NCBI GenBank assembly: GCA_045534575.1
Contig: JAZSJZ010000013.1
Span: forward strand, 30,480 to 94,479
DNA: 64,000 bases
Origin: UBA4636 sp045534575
GTDB lineage: Bacteria > Bacillota > Clostridia > Christensenellales > Borkfalkiaceae
Direction of reading: 5' to 3'
Of this stretch, positions 31,914 through 41,864 are shown piece after piece. Within the stretch, counting starts at the first letter, position 1, and each line of letters opens with the position of its first letter. The notes beneath the pieces are model-generated. The model searched no databases, was not told where the DNA came from, and saw only the letters and a program-made list of their open reading frames with translations. A program made the translations under genes and the position numbers.

Positions 31914-33890
31914 TTATTTAACTTTCGAGAACGAAATTTTTGCTTTTTCGTAAACGTTTTCAGCAGTGAAGCCGTATTTAGCAAAAAGTTGACCGTATTT
32001 ACCAGAAACGCCAAATTCGTTCATAGAAATAATTTCGCCGTTATCGCCAGCGTATTTATACCAAGAATAACCCGAGCCAGCCTCGATGCATACTCTTGCT
32101 TTAACTTTTGAAGGAATAACGCTTTCTTTATATTTGTTAGGTTGCGCTTCGAAAACTTCGATAGATGGCATTGAAATAACTCTAGCGTCGATTGCTTCTT
32201 TTGCTAAAAGTTGTTTTGCTTGAATAGCGCAATCAACTTCACTACCGGTTGCAATTAAGAGAACGTCAGGCGTAGATTTAATGCTATCAGCAACGATATA
32301 GCCACCCTTTAGCGCGTCGTCGATAGAAGCGCAGTGTGGAACGGTGGTTTGACGAGTTAAGCAGATTGCAGTAGGCGCGCCAGAAGTTAAAGCAGAATAC
32401 CAAGCGGCAGCAGTTTCTCTAGTGTCGCAAGGACGGAAAACGTGCATATTAGGAATAGAGCGAAGACCAATGAGTTGTTCGATTGGTTGGTGGGTAGGAC
32501 CGTCTTCGCCAACGCCGATTGAATCGTGGGTGAATACGTAAACTGCAGGAAGTTTCATGATAGCAGCAAGACGAATTGCGTTCTTCATATAGTCGGAGAA
32601 TACGAAGAAAGTCGAGCAGTAGCAAGTTAAACCGCCGTGGCAAAGCATACCGTTAACGATTGCGCCCATAGCGTGTTCACGAATACCGAATTGGATGTTC
32701 GAACCCGATCTATCGTTCTTGCTATAGTAAGTTCTAGCGTTCATCTTGGTGAGGTTAGAAGGAGTTAAGTCAGCGCTACCGCCGAAGAGGTTTTCAACAA
32801 CGTCAGCAACCTTATTGATAACTTTGTTGCCAGATTGTCTTGTAGCGAGAGGTTCGCTAAAATCAAGAGTTTCTAACGCTTCTTTAACGTTCGTGTGGTC
32901 GTTTTTCATCCAAGCATCGTATTTTTTAGCAAGTTCTGGGTATTGTTCAGCGTAAGCCTTGAACATAGCCTTCCAATTCTTTTGAGCCTTCTTACCACGA
33001 TTTATAGCCTTGTTAAGAAGTGGTTGAATTTCGCTAGGGTATTCAAACGGAGGGCAAGTCCAACCCATAGAATCTTTCATTTTTTGAAGGTTTTCAGGAC
33101 CGAGTGGAGCGCCGTGAACTTTAGAAGTTCCAGCAAGAGGTGAGCCGTAACCGATGATAGTTTTGCAAACGATCATAGATGGCTTAGACTTTTCTTGTTG
33201 TGCTTTCTTGATAGCGCGAGTGATAGCCTTGTGATCGTGCCCGTCGATTTCAATAACGTGCCAGCCGAGCGCTTTTTGGCGAGCGATAATATCCTCATCG
33301 AAAACGCCTTCGATTGAGCCTTCGATAGTAATCTTATTGCAGTCATAGAATAAAATGAGCTTGCCAAGACCTAAAGAACCTGCAAGAGAGCATGCTTCGT
33401 AGCCGATACCTTCCATTAAGCAACCTTCACCACAAAGAGCGTAAGTATAGTGGTCAACGATAGGGAAACCTTCGCGGTTGAATTCAGCGGCAAGTTTTGT
33501 TTCAGCAATAGCCATACCAACAGCGTTAGCAATACCTTGACCTAAAGGTCCGGTTGATACTTCAACGCCGGGAGTGTGAAGATATTCTGGGTGACCTGGT
33601 GTTAAAGTGCCTAGTTGACGGAAACCAGCAAGGTCTTCCTTAGAAACTTTATAACCAAAAAGGTGCAAAAGCGAGTATAAAAGCATTGAGCCGTGACCAG
33701 ATGATAAAACAAATCTATCTCTATCGTCAAAATTTGGGTCTTTTGGATTGAATTTTAAGAATTCATCAAAAAGGGTAAAGGCAACGGTAGCAGCGCCTAG
33801 AGGCAAACCAGGGTGACCTGATTTAGCTTTGTCAATTGCTTCAGCCGATAAAACTCTAACGGCGTTAACGGCAGTTTCAAATTTATCCAT
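31914..33890 (-). CDS. tkt: transketolase
   Basis: 658-residue, full-length TPP enzyme of the pentose phosphate pathway. N-terminal TPP domain with SGHPGLPLG (~24), SSGHGSMLLYSLL, CGEGCLMEG (~153; the usual GDG of the cofactor motif is GEG here) and FYDCNKITIEG. The middle domain has FGIREHAMG with the catalytic Glu (~403), then the C-terminal domain. GGAGGAAATT before the start; consensus-like promoter at 33922-33950. It stands alone on the minus strand; rpe (17.6 kb) and thiN (18.3 kb) supply its pathway and its cofactor. Confidence 0.96.
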   Translation of the reverse strand: MDKFETAVNAVRVLSAEAIDKAKSGHPGLPLGAATVAFTLFDEFLKFNPKDPNFDDRDRFVLSSGHGSMLLYSLLHLFGYKVSKEDLAGFRQLGTLTPGHPEYLHTPGVEVSTGPLGQGIANAVGMAIAETKLAAEFNREGFPIVDHYTYALCGEGCLMEGIGYEACSLAGSLGLGKLILFYDCNKITIEGSIEGVFDEDIIARQKALGWHVIEIDGHDHKAITRAIKKAQQEKSKPSMIVCKTIIGYGSPLAGTSKVHGAPLGPENLQKMKDSMGWTCPPFEYPSEIQPLLNKAINRGKKAQKNWKAMFKAYAEQYPELAKKYDAWMKNDHTNVKEALETLDFSEPLATRQSGNKVINKVADVVENLFGGSADLTPSNLTKMNARTYYSKNDRSGSNIQFGIREHAMGAIVNGMLCHGGLTCYCSTFFVFSDYMKNAIRLAAIMKLPAVYVFTHDSIGVGEDGPTHQPIEQLIGLRSIPNMHVFRPCDTRETAAAWYSALTSGAPTAICLTRQTTVPHCASIDDALKGGYIVADSIKSTPDVLLIATGSEVDCAIQAKQLLAKEAIDARVISMPSIEVFEAQPNKYKESVIPSKVKARVCIEAGSGYSWYKYAGDNGEIISMNEFGVSGKYGQLFAKYGFTAENVYEKAKISFSKVK

Positions 33891-33921
33891 AATTTCCTCC
33901 GAAATTTAATTTTCTTTTTCG

Positions 33922-33950
33922 ATTATACAATTTAATTAGCGTTAAGTCAA
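33922..33950 (-). promoter_or_regulatory. promoter of tkt
   Basis: On the minus strand TTGACT (33950-33945), 17 bases, TATAAT (33927-33922), 32 bases before the tkt start. Confidence 0.85.
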
Positions 33951-34054
33951 CAATTTTTTAAAAAACATAGCATTTTTAACGAAATTTAATGAAAAACTAT
34001 TAAAAAGTTAACGTTTTAGTAACCACGAGATTTAAAAAAACTTGTCAGTTATGC

Positions 34055-34083
34055 TTTACAAACGAAGTTGTATCTTATATAAT
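34055..34083 (+). promoter_or_regulatory. promoter of proS
   Basis: TTTACA (34055-34060), 17 bases, TATAAT (34078-34083). The leader is only about 25 bases, too short for a T-box. Confidence 0.75.
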
Positions 34084-34114
34084 ATTTAAAATAATATATT
34101 TTAAAGAGGTTACT

Positions 34115-35545
34115 ATGGCTAAACAACAACAATTCGTTCAAAACATTGCTGATATGAACGTTGACTTCCCACAATGGTATACTGACGTTGTTATCAAAAC
34201 ACAACTCGTTGACTACGGTCCTGTTAAAGGCACGATGGTTATTCGTCCTTACGGCTACGCTATTTGGGAAAATATTCAAACGGAAATGAACAAGCGTTTC
34301 AAAGCGCTTGGCGTTAAAAATGCATACTTTCCAATGCTTATTCCCGAATCTTACCTAAAAAGAGAGGCTGAGCACGTTGAAGGCTTTGCTCCAGAAGTTG
34401 CTACCGTTACTCACGCTGGTGGCGAACAACTTGCTGAAAATCTCGTAATTAGACCAACAAGCGAAACAATAATTTGCGAAATGTTCTCTAAATGGATGCA
34501 AAGTTATCGTGATTTGCCTATTATCATCAACCAATGGGCGAACGTTTTAAGATGGGAAAAAACCACTCGTCCTTTCTTAAGAACGAGCGAATTTTTATGG
34601 CAAGAAGGGCATACCGTTCACGCTAGCGAAGAAGAAGCGCGCGCTGAAGCTATTCAAATGCTAGAGTGCTATGAAAAATTTATGAACGAGTGCTTAGCAA
34701 TTCCAGTGTTTACCGGTGTTAAAACGCAAAAAGAAAAATTTGCTGGCGCCGTTGAAACTTACGGCTTAGAAGCAATGATGCTTGACGGCAAGAGTTTGCA
34801 AGCGGGAACTTCGCACTATCTTGGTCAAAACTTTGCAAAAGCGTTCAATATGAAATTCCTTGATAAAGATAACGCTTTAAAATACGCTTATTCTACAAGT
34901 TGGGGAACTTCAACAAGAATGATTGGTGCAATCGTTATGGCTCACGGAGATCAAAGAGGCTTGTCTTTACCACCTGTTATTGCGCCTATTCAAGTTATCG
35001 TTATTCCTGTTGCTCAATTTAAAGAGGGCGTTTTAGAAAAGGCTAAAGAAATTAACGATAAACTCTTATCGCTCGGCGTTAGAGTTGAAACTGACGCAAG
35101 GGACGCAAGCCCTGGCTGGAAGTTTAACGAATGGGAAATGAAAGGCGTGCCTGTTAGAATTGAAATTGGTCCACGCGATATTGAAAAGGGTGTTTGCGTT
35201 GTTTCTCGCCGTGATAATTTTGAAAAGTTTGAACTTTCTCTAGATAAACTTGACGAAATTGTTGAACTTTTAAAAACAATTCAAGTTGATATGCTTGAAA
35301 AATCAAGAAAAATGCGTGATTCTAAGGTTGTTTTAGCAAAAGATATTGCTGGCATTTTAGAAGGCGTTGAAAATAAGAACTTTGTTAAAGCACCATGGTG
35401 TGGGTGCCGTGAGTGTGAAGAAAAAATTAAGGCTGAAACAGCGGCAACCGCTAGAGTTATCACTAAAGAGAGCGCAGAAGGCGAAGTGTGCGCAATTTGT
35501 GGTAAAAAGGCTGAACATATCGTTTTATTTGCAAGAGCGTATTAA
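34115..35545 (+). CDS. proS: prolyl-tRNA synthetase, archaeal/eukaryote-like type
   Basis: 476 residues, the short class II form without the bacterial insertion domain. Motif 2 region FLRTSEFLWQEGHTVH (~150-166), motif 3 region with ISLPP-like GLSLPPVIAPIQV (~284), anticodon-binding domain, and a C-terminal zinc-like domain (CGCREC...CAICGKKAEHIVLFARAY). The final tyrosine is typical of this type. AAAGAGG before the ATG. It stands alone behind its own promoter. Confidence 0.96.
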   Translation: MAKQQQFVQNIADMNVDFPQWYTDVVIKTQLVDYGPVKGTMVIRPYGYAIWENIQTEMNKRFKALGVKNAYFPMLIPESYLKREAEHVEGFAPEVATVTHAGGEQLAENLVIRPTSETIICEMFSKWMQSYRDLPIIINQWANVLRWEKTTRPFLRTSEFLWQEGHTVHASEEEARAEAIQMLECYEKFMNECLAIPVFTGVKTQKEKFAGAVETYGLEAMMLDGKSLQAGTSHYLGQNFAKAFNMKFLDKDNALKYAYSTSWGTSTRMIGAIVMAHGDQRGLSLPPVIAPIQVIVIPVAQFKEGVLEKAKEINDKLLSLGVRVETDARDASPGWKFNEWEMKGVPVRIEIGPRDIEKGVCVVSRRDNFEKFELSLDKLDEIVELLKTIQVDMLEKSRKMRDSKVVLAKDIAGILEGVENKNFVKAPWCGCRECEEKIKAETAATARVITKESAEGEVCAICGKKAEHIVLFARAY

Positions 35546-35596
35546 TAAAAAAACTCTTTTGCTTGTTTAAAATCACCAAAAGTTCAAGGAGTTAAA

Positions 35597-36721
35597 ATGA
35601 AAGGTAATAATTCTTACGTTAAAGAACACAACCCAAATTCATATAACGCGCTAGATGCGGGCATTTGTATGATAGTTTGCCTCGTTGTTTTTTGGGCGAT
35701 TGGGGAAATTTTTGGCGCAATTGTATCGCCTAAACTTGATGATCTTGAAAATTTTGACTATTATCTTTATACTTTTCTAAGTATAATCGTGAGTCAAGGT
35801 GCGTTGATTGTTATTGCGATTGTTTTTTCAAAACTTAGAAAAGTTGATTTGTTTTCGGGCGGAGGATTTGTTTGCAAGTTTGAAGCCGTTCCGTGCTTGT
35901 TTGGAATAGTTTTAGCTATTGGTATTGCTCTCGTTTTTATGACGATTCACTATCAGTTTGTTGATGACGTTTATTTCACGCTTTACGGCATTTCATATTA
36001 TGAATATCAGTTATTAATGCCTGAATTCAATGGAACGATTGAACTATTGCTCATAACCACGTTTATTTTATCCCCAATTTTGCCAGCTATTTGCGAAGAA
36101 GTGGTGTTTAGGGGGATTATTTTGCGTGGCGCAAGGCAGTTTGGCATTATTTTCTCAATAATTTTCTCGGGTATTTTGTTTATGCTTATGCACGGGAATT
36201 TAGAGCAAGTTGTTCTTCAATTAATCGGTGGCATTGCTATTTGCGCAGTCGTTACGCTTACAAAGAATTTTGCGCTTGGAATCGTTATGCATTTTGCAAA
36301 TAACGCTTTTTCCAACGTCTATACCTTTATGAGTTTGATATTAGATGCTCCATATGATGCGCTTCTTATTTTAACGGGCATAACGTTTATAATAATAGGC
36401 TTAGTTTACTTTATGAAACTTGCCCTTACTAACCACGAAAAGAAAATTTTGAACAAAGAAGAGAAACTCACTAAAAACTCTCTTGCCGTTTCTAAAATTG
36501 GCGTATCAGCAAGTGGCTGTATAAAGTATTCGAACTTTAAAACAATATTTGCGCACAATGTTGATTTTTCGCTTTATCAAAACAAAAAACTCAATTATTT
36601 CTTTACAAAGAACGAAAAAATTAACAAAATGAACAAATATTCCAACAATCTAGCATCTGCAATAGTTTTAGGCTTTGCGTTTTTGCTTGCAATTGTTTTG
36701 ATTATAATTCAGTATATTTAA
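35597..36721 (+). CDS. CPBP family intramembrane metalloprotease
   Basis: 374 residues with about eight membrane segments. The CPBP (Abi/CAAX) motifs are present: EEVVFRGIILRG (~170), MLMHGNLEQV (~198) and HFANNAFSN (~236). The ~75 residues after the catalytic core form a cytoplasmic loop (KKILNKEEKLTKNSL...) before a last helix at the C-terminus. Substrate unknown. CAAGGAG before ATG. It is 9 bases from the following membrane protein gene. Confidence 0.9.
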   Translation: MKGNNSYVKEHNPNSYNALDAGICMIVCLVVFWAIGEIFGAIVSPKLDDLENFDYYLYTFLSIIVSQGALIVIAIVFSKLRKVDLFSGGGFVCKFEAVPCLFGIVLAIGIALVFMTIHYQFVDDVYFTLYGISYYEYQLLMPEFNGTIELLLITTFILSPILPAICEEVVFRGIILRGARQFGIIFSIIFSGILFMLMHGNLEQVVLQLIGGIAICAVVTLTKNFALGIVMHFANNAFSNVYTFMSLILDAPYDALLILTGITFIIIGLVYFMKLALTNHEKKILNKEEKLTKNSLAVSKIGVSASGCIKYSNFKTIFAHNVDFSLYQNKKLNYFFTKNEKINKMNKYSNNLASAIVLGFAFLLAIVLIIIQYI

Positions 36722-36730
36722 GGAGATTTT

Positions 36731-37555
36731 ATGCTCGGTAATTTTTACACTATATTTGAAACTTTAGAAGCGTCTTACAAAGAACTAGCAAGCCAAGGAA
36801 TCTATTTAGATTATCTCTCGGTTGCTACCTGGACCTTTATTATAAGTGCAATAATTGAAGTGTTCTTTTTTGTCTTAAAAGGCTTTGGTATTTTTACTCT
36901 TTCTAAAAGGGCTGGGCTTGATAAAGCCTTTTTAGCGTTTATTCCTTTTGCAAGTTTTTATCAACTTGGAAGAGTTGTTGGACCTATGTCTGTTTTTAGA
37001 AAACGCGTTAAAAATCTCGGTCTTTGGGTGGGGCTTTTAAGTTTTTTATGTTTTGCAATTTTCCACGTTTACGATTATATAACTTACTATGATTGGTTTC
37101 AAACTTGCATAAAAACAAACTCTTTCCAAGAACTTTCGGTTTCGGCTACTCTTTTAACTAATTTATTGTCCGTTGTTTACTACATGGCTAGTTTAGCGTA
37201 TATTATTTTATTTGTTTTCTTGGGAATTGCTTTTTTCAATTTCTACGCAAAAAACAACAGAACGCTATTTGCAATTTTAGGTATTTTATTCGACCCACTT
37301 TTTGCGATTTTCGTTTTCGTTGTTAGAAAAAACGAGCGTTATGATTATTATGGCGAAATTAGAAAAATGCAAGAATATTATGCTAATTTGCACCGCCAAG
37401 CACAGCAAAATTCGCAAAAAGATTTTTCTAGCGACCAAGATTCACCGTTTACTGAGTATAAAAAACCTCAAGCCGATGATGACGTTTTTCAAGAATACTC
37501 GGGTGCGAAAAAGGAAGAACAATCTAATAAACCTAACGATGAGGACTTGTTTTAA
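36731..37555 (+). CDS. multi-pass membrane protein with hydrophilic tail
   Basis: 274 residues with about five membrane helices (near 28-50, 66-80, 100-118, 145-180 and 183-200), then a ~70-residue hydrophilic, Q/K/D-rich cytoplasmic tail. The GLDKAFLAFIPFASFYQLGRVVGP stretch resembles a motif in DUF5684-type proteins of unknown role; I am not sure of that assignment. GGAG before the ATG; the stop shares one base with mnmE. Confidence 0.75.
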   Translation: MLGNFYTIFETLEASYKELASQGIYLDYLSVATWTFIISAIIEVFFFVLKGFGIFTLSKRAGLDKAFLAFIPFASFYQLGRVVGPMSVFRKRVKNLGLWVGLLSFLCFAIFHVYDYITYYDWFQTCIKTNSFQELSVSATLLTNLLSVVYYMASLAYIILFVFLGIAFFNFYAKNNRTLFAILGILFDPLFAIFVFVVRKNERYDYYGEIRKMQEYYANLHRQAQQNSQKDFSSDQDSPFTEYKKPQADDDVFQEYSGAKKEEQSNKPNDEDLF

Positions 37556-38895
37556 TGCTTGAAGATAATATTTCCGCTCTTTCAACCCCGCCAATTGCTA
37601 GCGGTGTTGCGATAATTAGAATAAGCGGTAAAAATCCGCTTGAAATCGCTGAAAAAATGTTTAAATGCAAAACTAATGTTTTCGATTTTGAGCCTAATAA
37701 ACTATACGTTGGAACTATTGACGGCGGTTCTATAAAAGATTATGGAATGTGCGTTTATTTTTCAGCGCCTAAAAGTTACACCGGCGAGAATATGGTTGAA
37801 TTTCATTGCCACGGCGGTGTGGCTATTTCTCGTGCTATTTTAAAACGCACCTTTGAACTTGGCGCAAGACCTGCTGAGCGTGGAGAGTTTACAAAAAGAG
37901 CCTTTTTAAACGGTAAATTATCGCTTTCCTCTTGTGAGGGGCTCATCGATATGATTAACGCTGAAAGTGAAGGCGAAGTAAAGGCGGGTTATTATCTTTA
38001 TAAGGAAAAACTTTTTAATAAAATAACCGAAATTCAGGCCGATTTAAAATACGTTTTAGCATTAATTGATGCAAATATCGACTATCCCGAAGAAGATATT
38101 AAATCGGCGGAACTTGACGAAATTAAAGAAAAACTTCAAGTTGCAAGCGATAAAATTTATAAAATTACGCAAAAATATTTAACTTCGTCTAAGATTAAAA
38201 CGGGCGTTAAGGTTGTTATTTGCGGAAAACCAAATGCGGGCAAAAGTTCTATTTTAAATTTGATTTTAGGGTGCGATAAAGCCATTGTTACTTCCGTTGA
38301 AGGAACAACGCGTGACGTGGTTGAAGGCTCGAAAGAATACGGCGGAATTAAGTTTAATTATTTCGATACGGCAGGTATTAGGGAAAGCCAAGATACAGTT
38401 GAAAAAATTGGCATTGAAAGGTCGAAACAAATTTTAGAAACGGCGGACGTTGTTTTGTTCGTGTTAGACGCTGAAAAAGGTTGGGCGAGTGAAGATAAAG
38501 AGATTTTCTCGTTTGTGAAAGATAAAAACCTTATCGTTGCTAAAAATAAAGATGAAGGCGAAAAATCTTGCGATTTTCCTATAAATATTGATATTTCAAT
38601 TTCCGCAAAAACGGGGTTGAATTTTGAAAAACTAGAACAGATGATATTTGAAAAAGCGCAAGTTGAGTCTGCTCTTGTTGACGGCGAGTTTTTAACGGAA
38701 GAGAGGCACTATTTAGCGCTAAGCGAGGCGTATTCTTCACTTAAAAGCGCACTATCGCAAATAGGCATTATGCCACTTGATATTTTAACTGTAGATATTA
38801 AAAACGCATGGAGAAATCTGGGGCTTATAAGCGGGGAAACGTGCGACGAAGCCGTTGTTGACGAGATTTTCTCAAAATTCTGCGTTGGAAAATAA
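37555..38895 (+). CDS. mnmE: tRNA modification GTPase MnmE
   Basis: 446 residues. With MnmG it installs the cmnm5 group at U34 of certain tRNAs. N-terminal folate-binding domain (DNISALSTPPIASGVAIIRISG-like start), central helical domain, inserted G domain with GKPNAGKSS (~222-230), DTAGIRES and NKDE-like KNKDEG, and the C-terminal FCVGK with the catalytic cysteine. MnmG is not adjacent here. Confidence 0.96.
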   Translation: MLEDNISALSTPPIASGVAIIRISGKNPLEIAEKMFKCKTNVFDFEPNKLYVGTIDGGSIKDYGMCVYFSAPKSYTGENMVEFHCHGGVAISRAILKRTFELGARPAERGEFTKRAFLNGKLSLSSCEGLIDMINAESEGEVKAGYYLYKEKLFNKITEIQADLKYVLALIDANIDYPEEDIKSAELDEIKEKLQVASDKIYKITQKYLTSSKIKTGVKVVICGKPNAGKSSILNLILGCDKAIVTSVEGTTRDVVEGSKEYGGIKFNYFDTAGIRESQDTVEKIGIERSKQILETADVVLFVLDAEKGWASEDKEIFSFVKDKNLIVAKNKDEGEKSCDFPINIDISISAKTGLNFEKLEQMIFEKAQVESALVDGEFLTEERHYLALSEAYSSLKSALSQIGIMPLDILTVDIKNAWRNLGLISGETCDEAVVDEIFSKFCVGK

Positions 38896-38909
38896 TAATT
38901 GGTGTTTTT

Positions 38910-39797
38910 ATGGTCAATTTAGAATTATATAGAGTGTTTTGGACTGTTGCAAAATGCAAAAGCATAACAAAAGCCGCTGAAGAATTGTTTATATCTCAGC
39001 CGGCTGTTTCGCAGTCGATAAAGCAACTTGAATCACAACTTAATGGAAAACTTTTTCACCGTGTTGCAAGAGGCATGGAACTTACTGAAACGGGTGGAAG
39101 GCAAATGTTTGAAATTGTTGATAAGGCAATTTCTATGCTAGACGAAGCGGAAAAGAAGTTTACCGATATTAAAGGCGTTGCCTCAGGTTGCATTAGAATT
39201 GCTTGCGCTGATAACGTTACAACGCGATTTTTGCTTAAATATATAAAAGTTTACAAAGAACTTTACCCTAACGTTTCGTTATCGTTTTTTAACGGAACGA
39301 GTAAAGAGTGTTTTGAGCATGTGAAAGATAACAAAGCAGATATCGGGTTTGTTAACTTGCCAATAACTAACGATAATAAGGTTCGTTTAACAGGTCAAAC
39401 GGGTGAAATTCACGATATTTTCGTTGCTTCATCAAAGTATAGCGAACTATTTTCTAAAGAAGTTCCTATTGCATCGCTTTCAAACTATCCGCTTTTAATG
39501 CTCGATTCAACCACTATGACAAGGCAGAAAATCGACGAGTTTTTGCAAGGCCATTCGGTAAAATTATCGCCTGATATGGAACTAGGGAGCATTGAACTTT
39601 TGGTTGCAATGGCGAAAAAAGGCTTTGGCATTGCGTGCGTGCCAAGAGAATACGTTGAAGATGAATTATCTTTAGGTGATTTAACTGAAATTAACGTAAC
39701 GCCACAACTTCCCGTTAGAGCGATAGGCGTTATCACAAGTAAGACTGAGGCAATTTCGTTTGCTGTTAAAGAATTTTTGAAAATTTTGAATAAATAA
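38910..39797 (+). CDS. LysR family transcriptional regulator
   Basis: 295 residues: N-terminal winged HTH (TVAKCKSITKAAEELFISQPAVSQSIKQLE, ~10-40) and a periplasmic-binding-like effector domain. The target is unknown; LysR genes usually lie next to a divergent target, but here both neighbours point the same way (mnmE before, cca after), so the target lies elsewhere or is itself. Weak ribosome site (GGTG followed by T run). Confidence 0.93.
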   Translation: MVNLELYRVFWTVAKCKSITKAAEELFISQPAVSQSIKQLESQLNGKLFHRVARGMELTETGGRQMFEIVDKAISMLDEAEKKFTDIKGVASGCIRIACADNVTTRFLLKYIKVYKELYPNVSLSFFNGTSKECFEHVKDNKADIGFVNLPITNDNKVRLTGQTGEIHDIFVASSKYSELFSKEVPIASLSNYPLLMLDSTTMTRQKIDEFLQGHSVKLSPDMELGSIELLVAMAKKGFGIACVPREYVEDELSLGDLTEINVTPQLPVRAIGVITSKTEAISFAVKEFLKILNK

Positions 39798-39804
39798 GGA
39801 ATTT

Positions 39805-41139
39805 ATGGAATTACCCTCGCATTTATACAACGTTTTAGATAAATTAAACCAAAAAGGTTTTGAAGCATACGCCGTTGGTGGTTGTGTTCGTGATAGCATT
39901 TTAGGCTTGCCGCTTTTTGATTTTGATATTACCACTAGCGCAAAAGTTGATGAAATCAAAGAAGTTTTTGCCGACTTTAAAACTATTGACACGGGCATAA
40001 AACACGGCACCGTTACGCTTATTTTAGACGGAATAACTTATGAGATTACTACTTTCCGTTCAGACGGCGAATATTTAGATAACAGAAGGCCCGAAAGCGT
40101 TACGTTCGTTGCTTCGCTAAAAGAAGATTTAAAACGCAGAGATTTTACGATTAACGCTTTAGCGTATTCAAAAAGCACGGGGATTATCGATCTTTTTGGT
40201 GGGCTAGAAGATTTAAAAAACGGAATAATTCGTGCTGTTGGAGAGCCAACAAAAAGATTTGATGAGGATGCGCTTAGAATTTTGCGCGCTATTAGGTTTT
40301 CGGCAAAACTTGGCTTTGAAATCGAAGAAAACACTAAAAATGCAATGATTCTACGCAAAAAAAATCTCAAAAACATTTCTTTCGAACGTATTTTTGCAGA
40401 ACTTACCAAAACTTTAACTGAAAAAAACTCTCACAACGCGCTTTACCACTATTTTGAAGTGATTTCTACCGTTTTACCAGAGTTAACCGTTTGCTACGGC
40501 TTTGACCAAAAGAGTTTATCGCACGATTATGACGTTTATCTTCACACCTTAAAATCGCTTGAAATTCTAGAAAAACGCACTCCAATTTTAGTTTGGGCTG
40601 TGCTACTTCACGATATTGGAAAGCCATGCACTTGTGTTTTTGGAACTGATGGTTATAACCATTTTCCAAAACATATGTTCTTATCGGTTGAAATTGCCGA
40701 AAAGATTTTAACAAGGTTAAAGGCGGGAAACGATTTTAAAAGAAGGGTTTTAGCATTAATTCGCTGTCACGACGATTATTTTAACGATAAATATTCAGTA
40801 AAGAAATTTCTTAACGAATACGACGAAGAACTTTTTGAAGACCTTATAGCGTTGAAAAAAGCCGACCTTTACGCTCATTCTCAGCACGGAATTTCAAAAT
40901 ATGAAAGTTTTTATTTTAAAACAATTAGTAATTTTAACAAAATTAGAAAAAACGGCGAATGTTATAGGCTTGAAGATTTGAAAATTTCGGGAAACGACCT
41001 TATCGACCTTGGCTTTGAGGACATTAAGATTGGTGAGGTTAAAAATAAACTTTTAGATATGGTTATGCGTGGCGAGATTGCAAACGAGTATAGTCAACTT
41101 GTGTTCGAAGCCACAAAAATGATAGAAAACGATGAGTGA
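39805..41139 (+). CDS. cca: CCA tRNA nucleotidyltransferase with HD domain
   Basis: 444 residues. Adds or repairs the 3' CCA of tRNAs. Polymerase head AVGGCVRDSILGLPLFDFDITTSA (~21-45) with the two catalytic aspartates; RRDFTINALAYS; RNA-binding neck; HD domain with LLHDIGKPCT (~268) and RCHDDYF. Note that the tRNA-Leu in this window encodes its own CCA, so repair may be the main need for that tRNA. Confidence 0.95.
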   Translation: MELPSHLYNVLDKLNQKGFEAYAVGGCVRDSILGLPLFDFDITTSAKVDEIKEVFADFKTIDTGIKHGTVTLILDGITYEITTFRSDGEYLDNRRPESVTFVASLKEDLKRRDFTINALAYSKSTGIIDLFGGLEDLKNGIIRAVGEPTKRFDEDALRILRAIRFSAKLGFEIEENTKNAMILRKKNLKNISFERIFAELTKTLTEKNSHNALYHYFEVISTVLPELTVCYGFDQKSLSHDYDVYLHTLKSLEILEKRTPILVWAVLLHDIGKPCTCVFGTDGYNHFPKHMFLSVEIAEKILTRLKAGNDFKRRVLALIRCHDDYFNDKYSVKKFLNEYDEELFEDLIALKKADLYAHSQHGISKYESFYFKTISNFNKIRKNGECYRLEDLKISGNDLIDLGFEDIKIGEVKNKLLDMVMRGEIANEYSQLVFEATKMIENDE

Positions 41140-41854
41140 TATTATGGAAGATAGATATTTAATTTGCTTAGGCGGTGGCGACATTAAAGAAAAAACCACC
41201 CTAAAAATTGATGAATACATAGCAACCCTTGTTAAGAAAAAATGCGGTGATAAACGCCCAAGAGGTATGTTTATAGGCACGGCGAGCCACGATTTTATGC
41301 CGTATTTTAATAGTTTTAGAAAGACTTACACTCCGCATTTTGATATTAAAGCCGACTGTGTTTTGCTAGTTTATGGCGAAATGAACGAGGAAAAAATCAA
41401 AAATAAGTTCGAAATTGCCGATTTTATTTACGTTGGCGGTGGCGATACTATATTTATGCTCGAAAAGTGGAAGGAAACGGGCGTTGATAAACTTATTTTA
41501 GACGCTTATAAGCGTGGCGTTATTTTATGCGGTCTATCCGCTGGGGCTATTTGTTGGTTTGAGACTATGTTTACCGATAGTCTTTCTAAAAACGGCGATG
41601 AAAAATATTCTTTCTACGAGGGTTTAGGGCTTGTTAAAGGCGTTTGCTCGCCACACTTTGAACTTCGCCGTGAAGAATTTTACGAAAGATTTAAAGATAT
41701 GCCACAAGATTTTGCTTATTGCTTAGAAGCAAACAGCGCGTTAGTTTTTAAAAATGAAGAACTAATCGGCTCGCTTTCATCTGGTGGCAAGGCAACGATT
41801 TTGACAAAAAAAGATGGGCAAATGAGTGAATTTGAGCCAGAACGGCTTAATTAA
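41132..41854 (+). CDS. peptidase E-like protein (family S51)
   Basis: 240 residues, class I glutamine-amidotransferase-like fold. Nucleophile motif CGLSAGAICWF with Ser (~134), GGGDTIFMLE (~103) and CSPHFELR (~172) match S51 aspartyl dipeptidases and related proteins. Starts 8 bases inside cca; an ATG at 41144 (four codons on, 4 bases after the cca stop) is an equally good start. Substrate not certain. Confidence 0.88.
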   Translation: MSDIMEDRYLICLGGGDIKEKTTLKIDEYIATLVKKKCGDKRPRGMFIGTASHDFMPYFNSFRKTYTPHFDIKADCVLLVYGEMNEEKIKNKFEIADFIYVGGGDTIFMLEKWKETGVDKLILDAYKRGVILCGLSAGAICWFETMFTDSLSKNGDEKYSFYEGLGLVKGVCSPHFELRREEFYERFKDMPQDFAYCLEANSALVFKNEELIGSLSSGGKATILTKKDGQMSEFEPERLN

Positions 41855-41864
41855 GGATGAAATT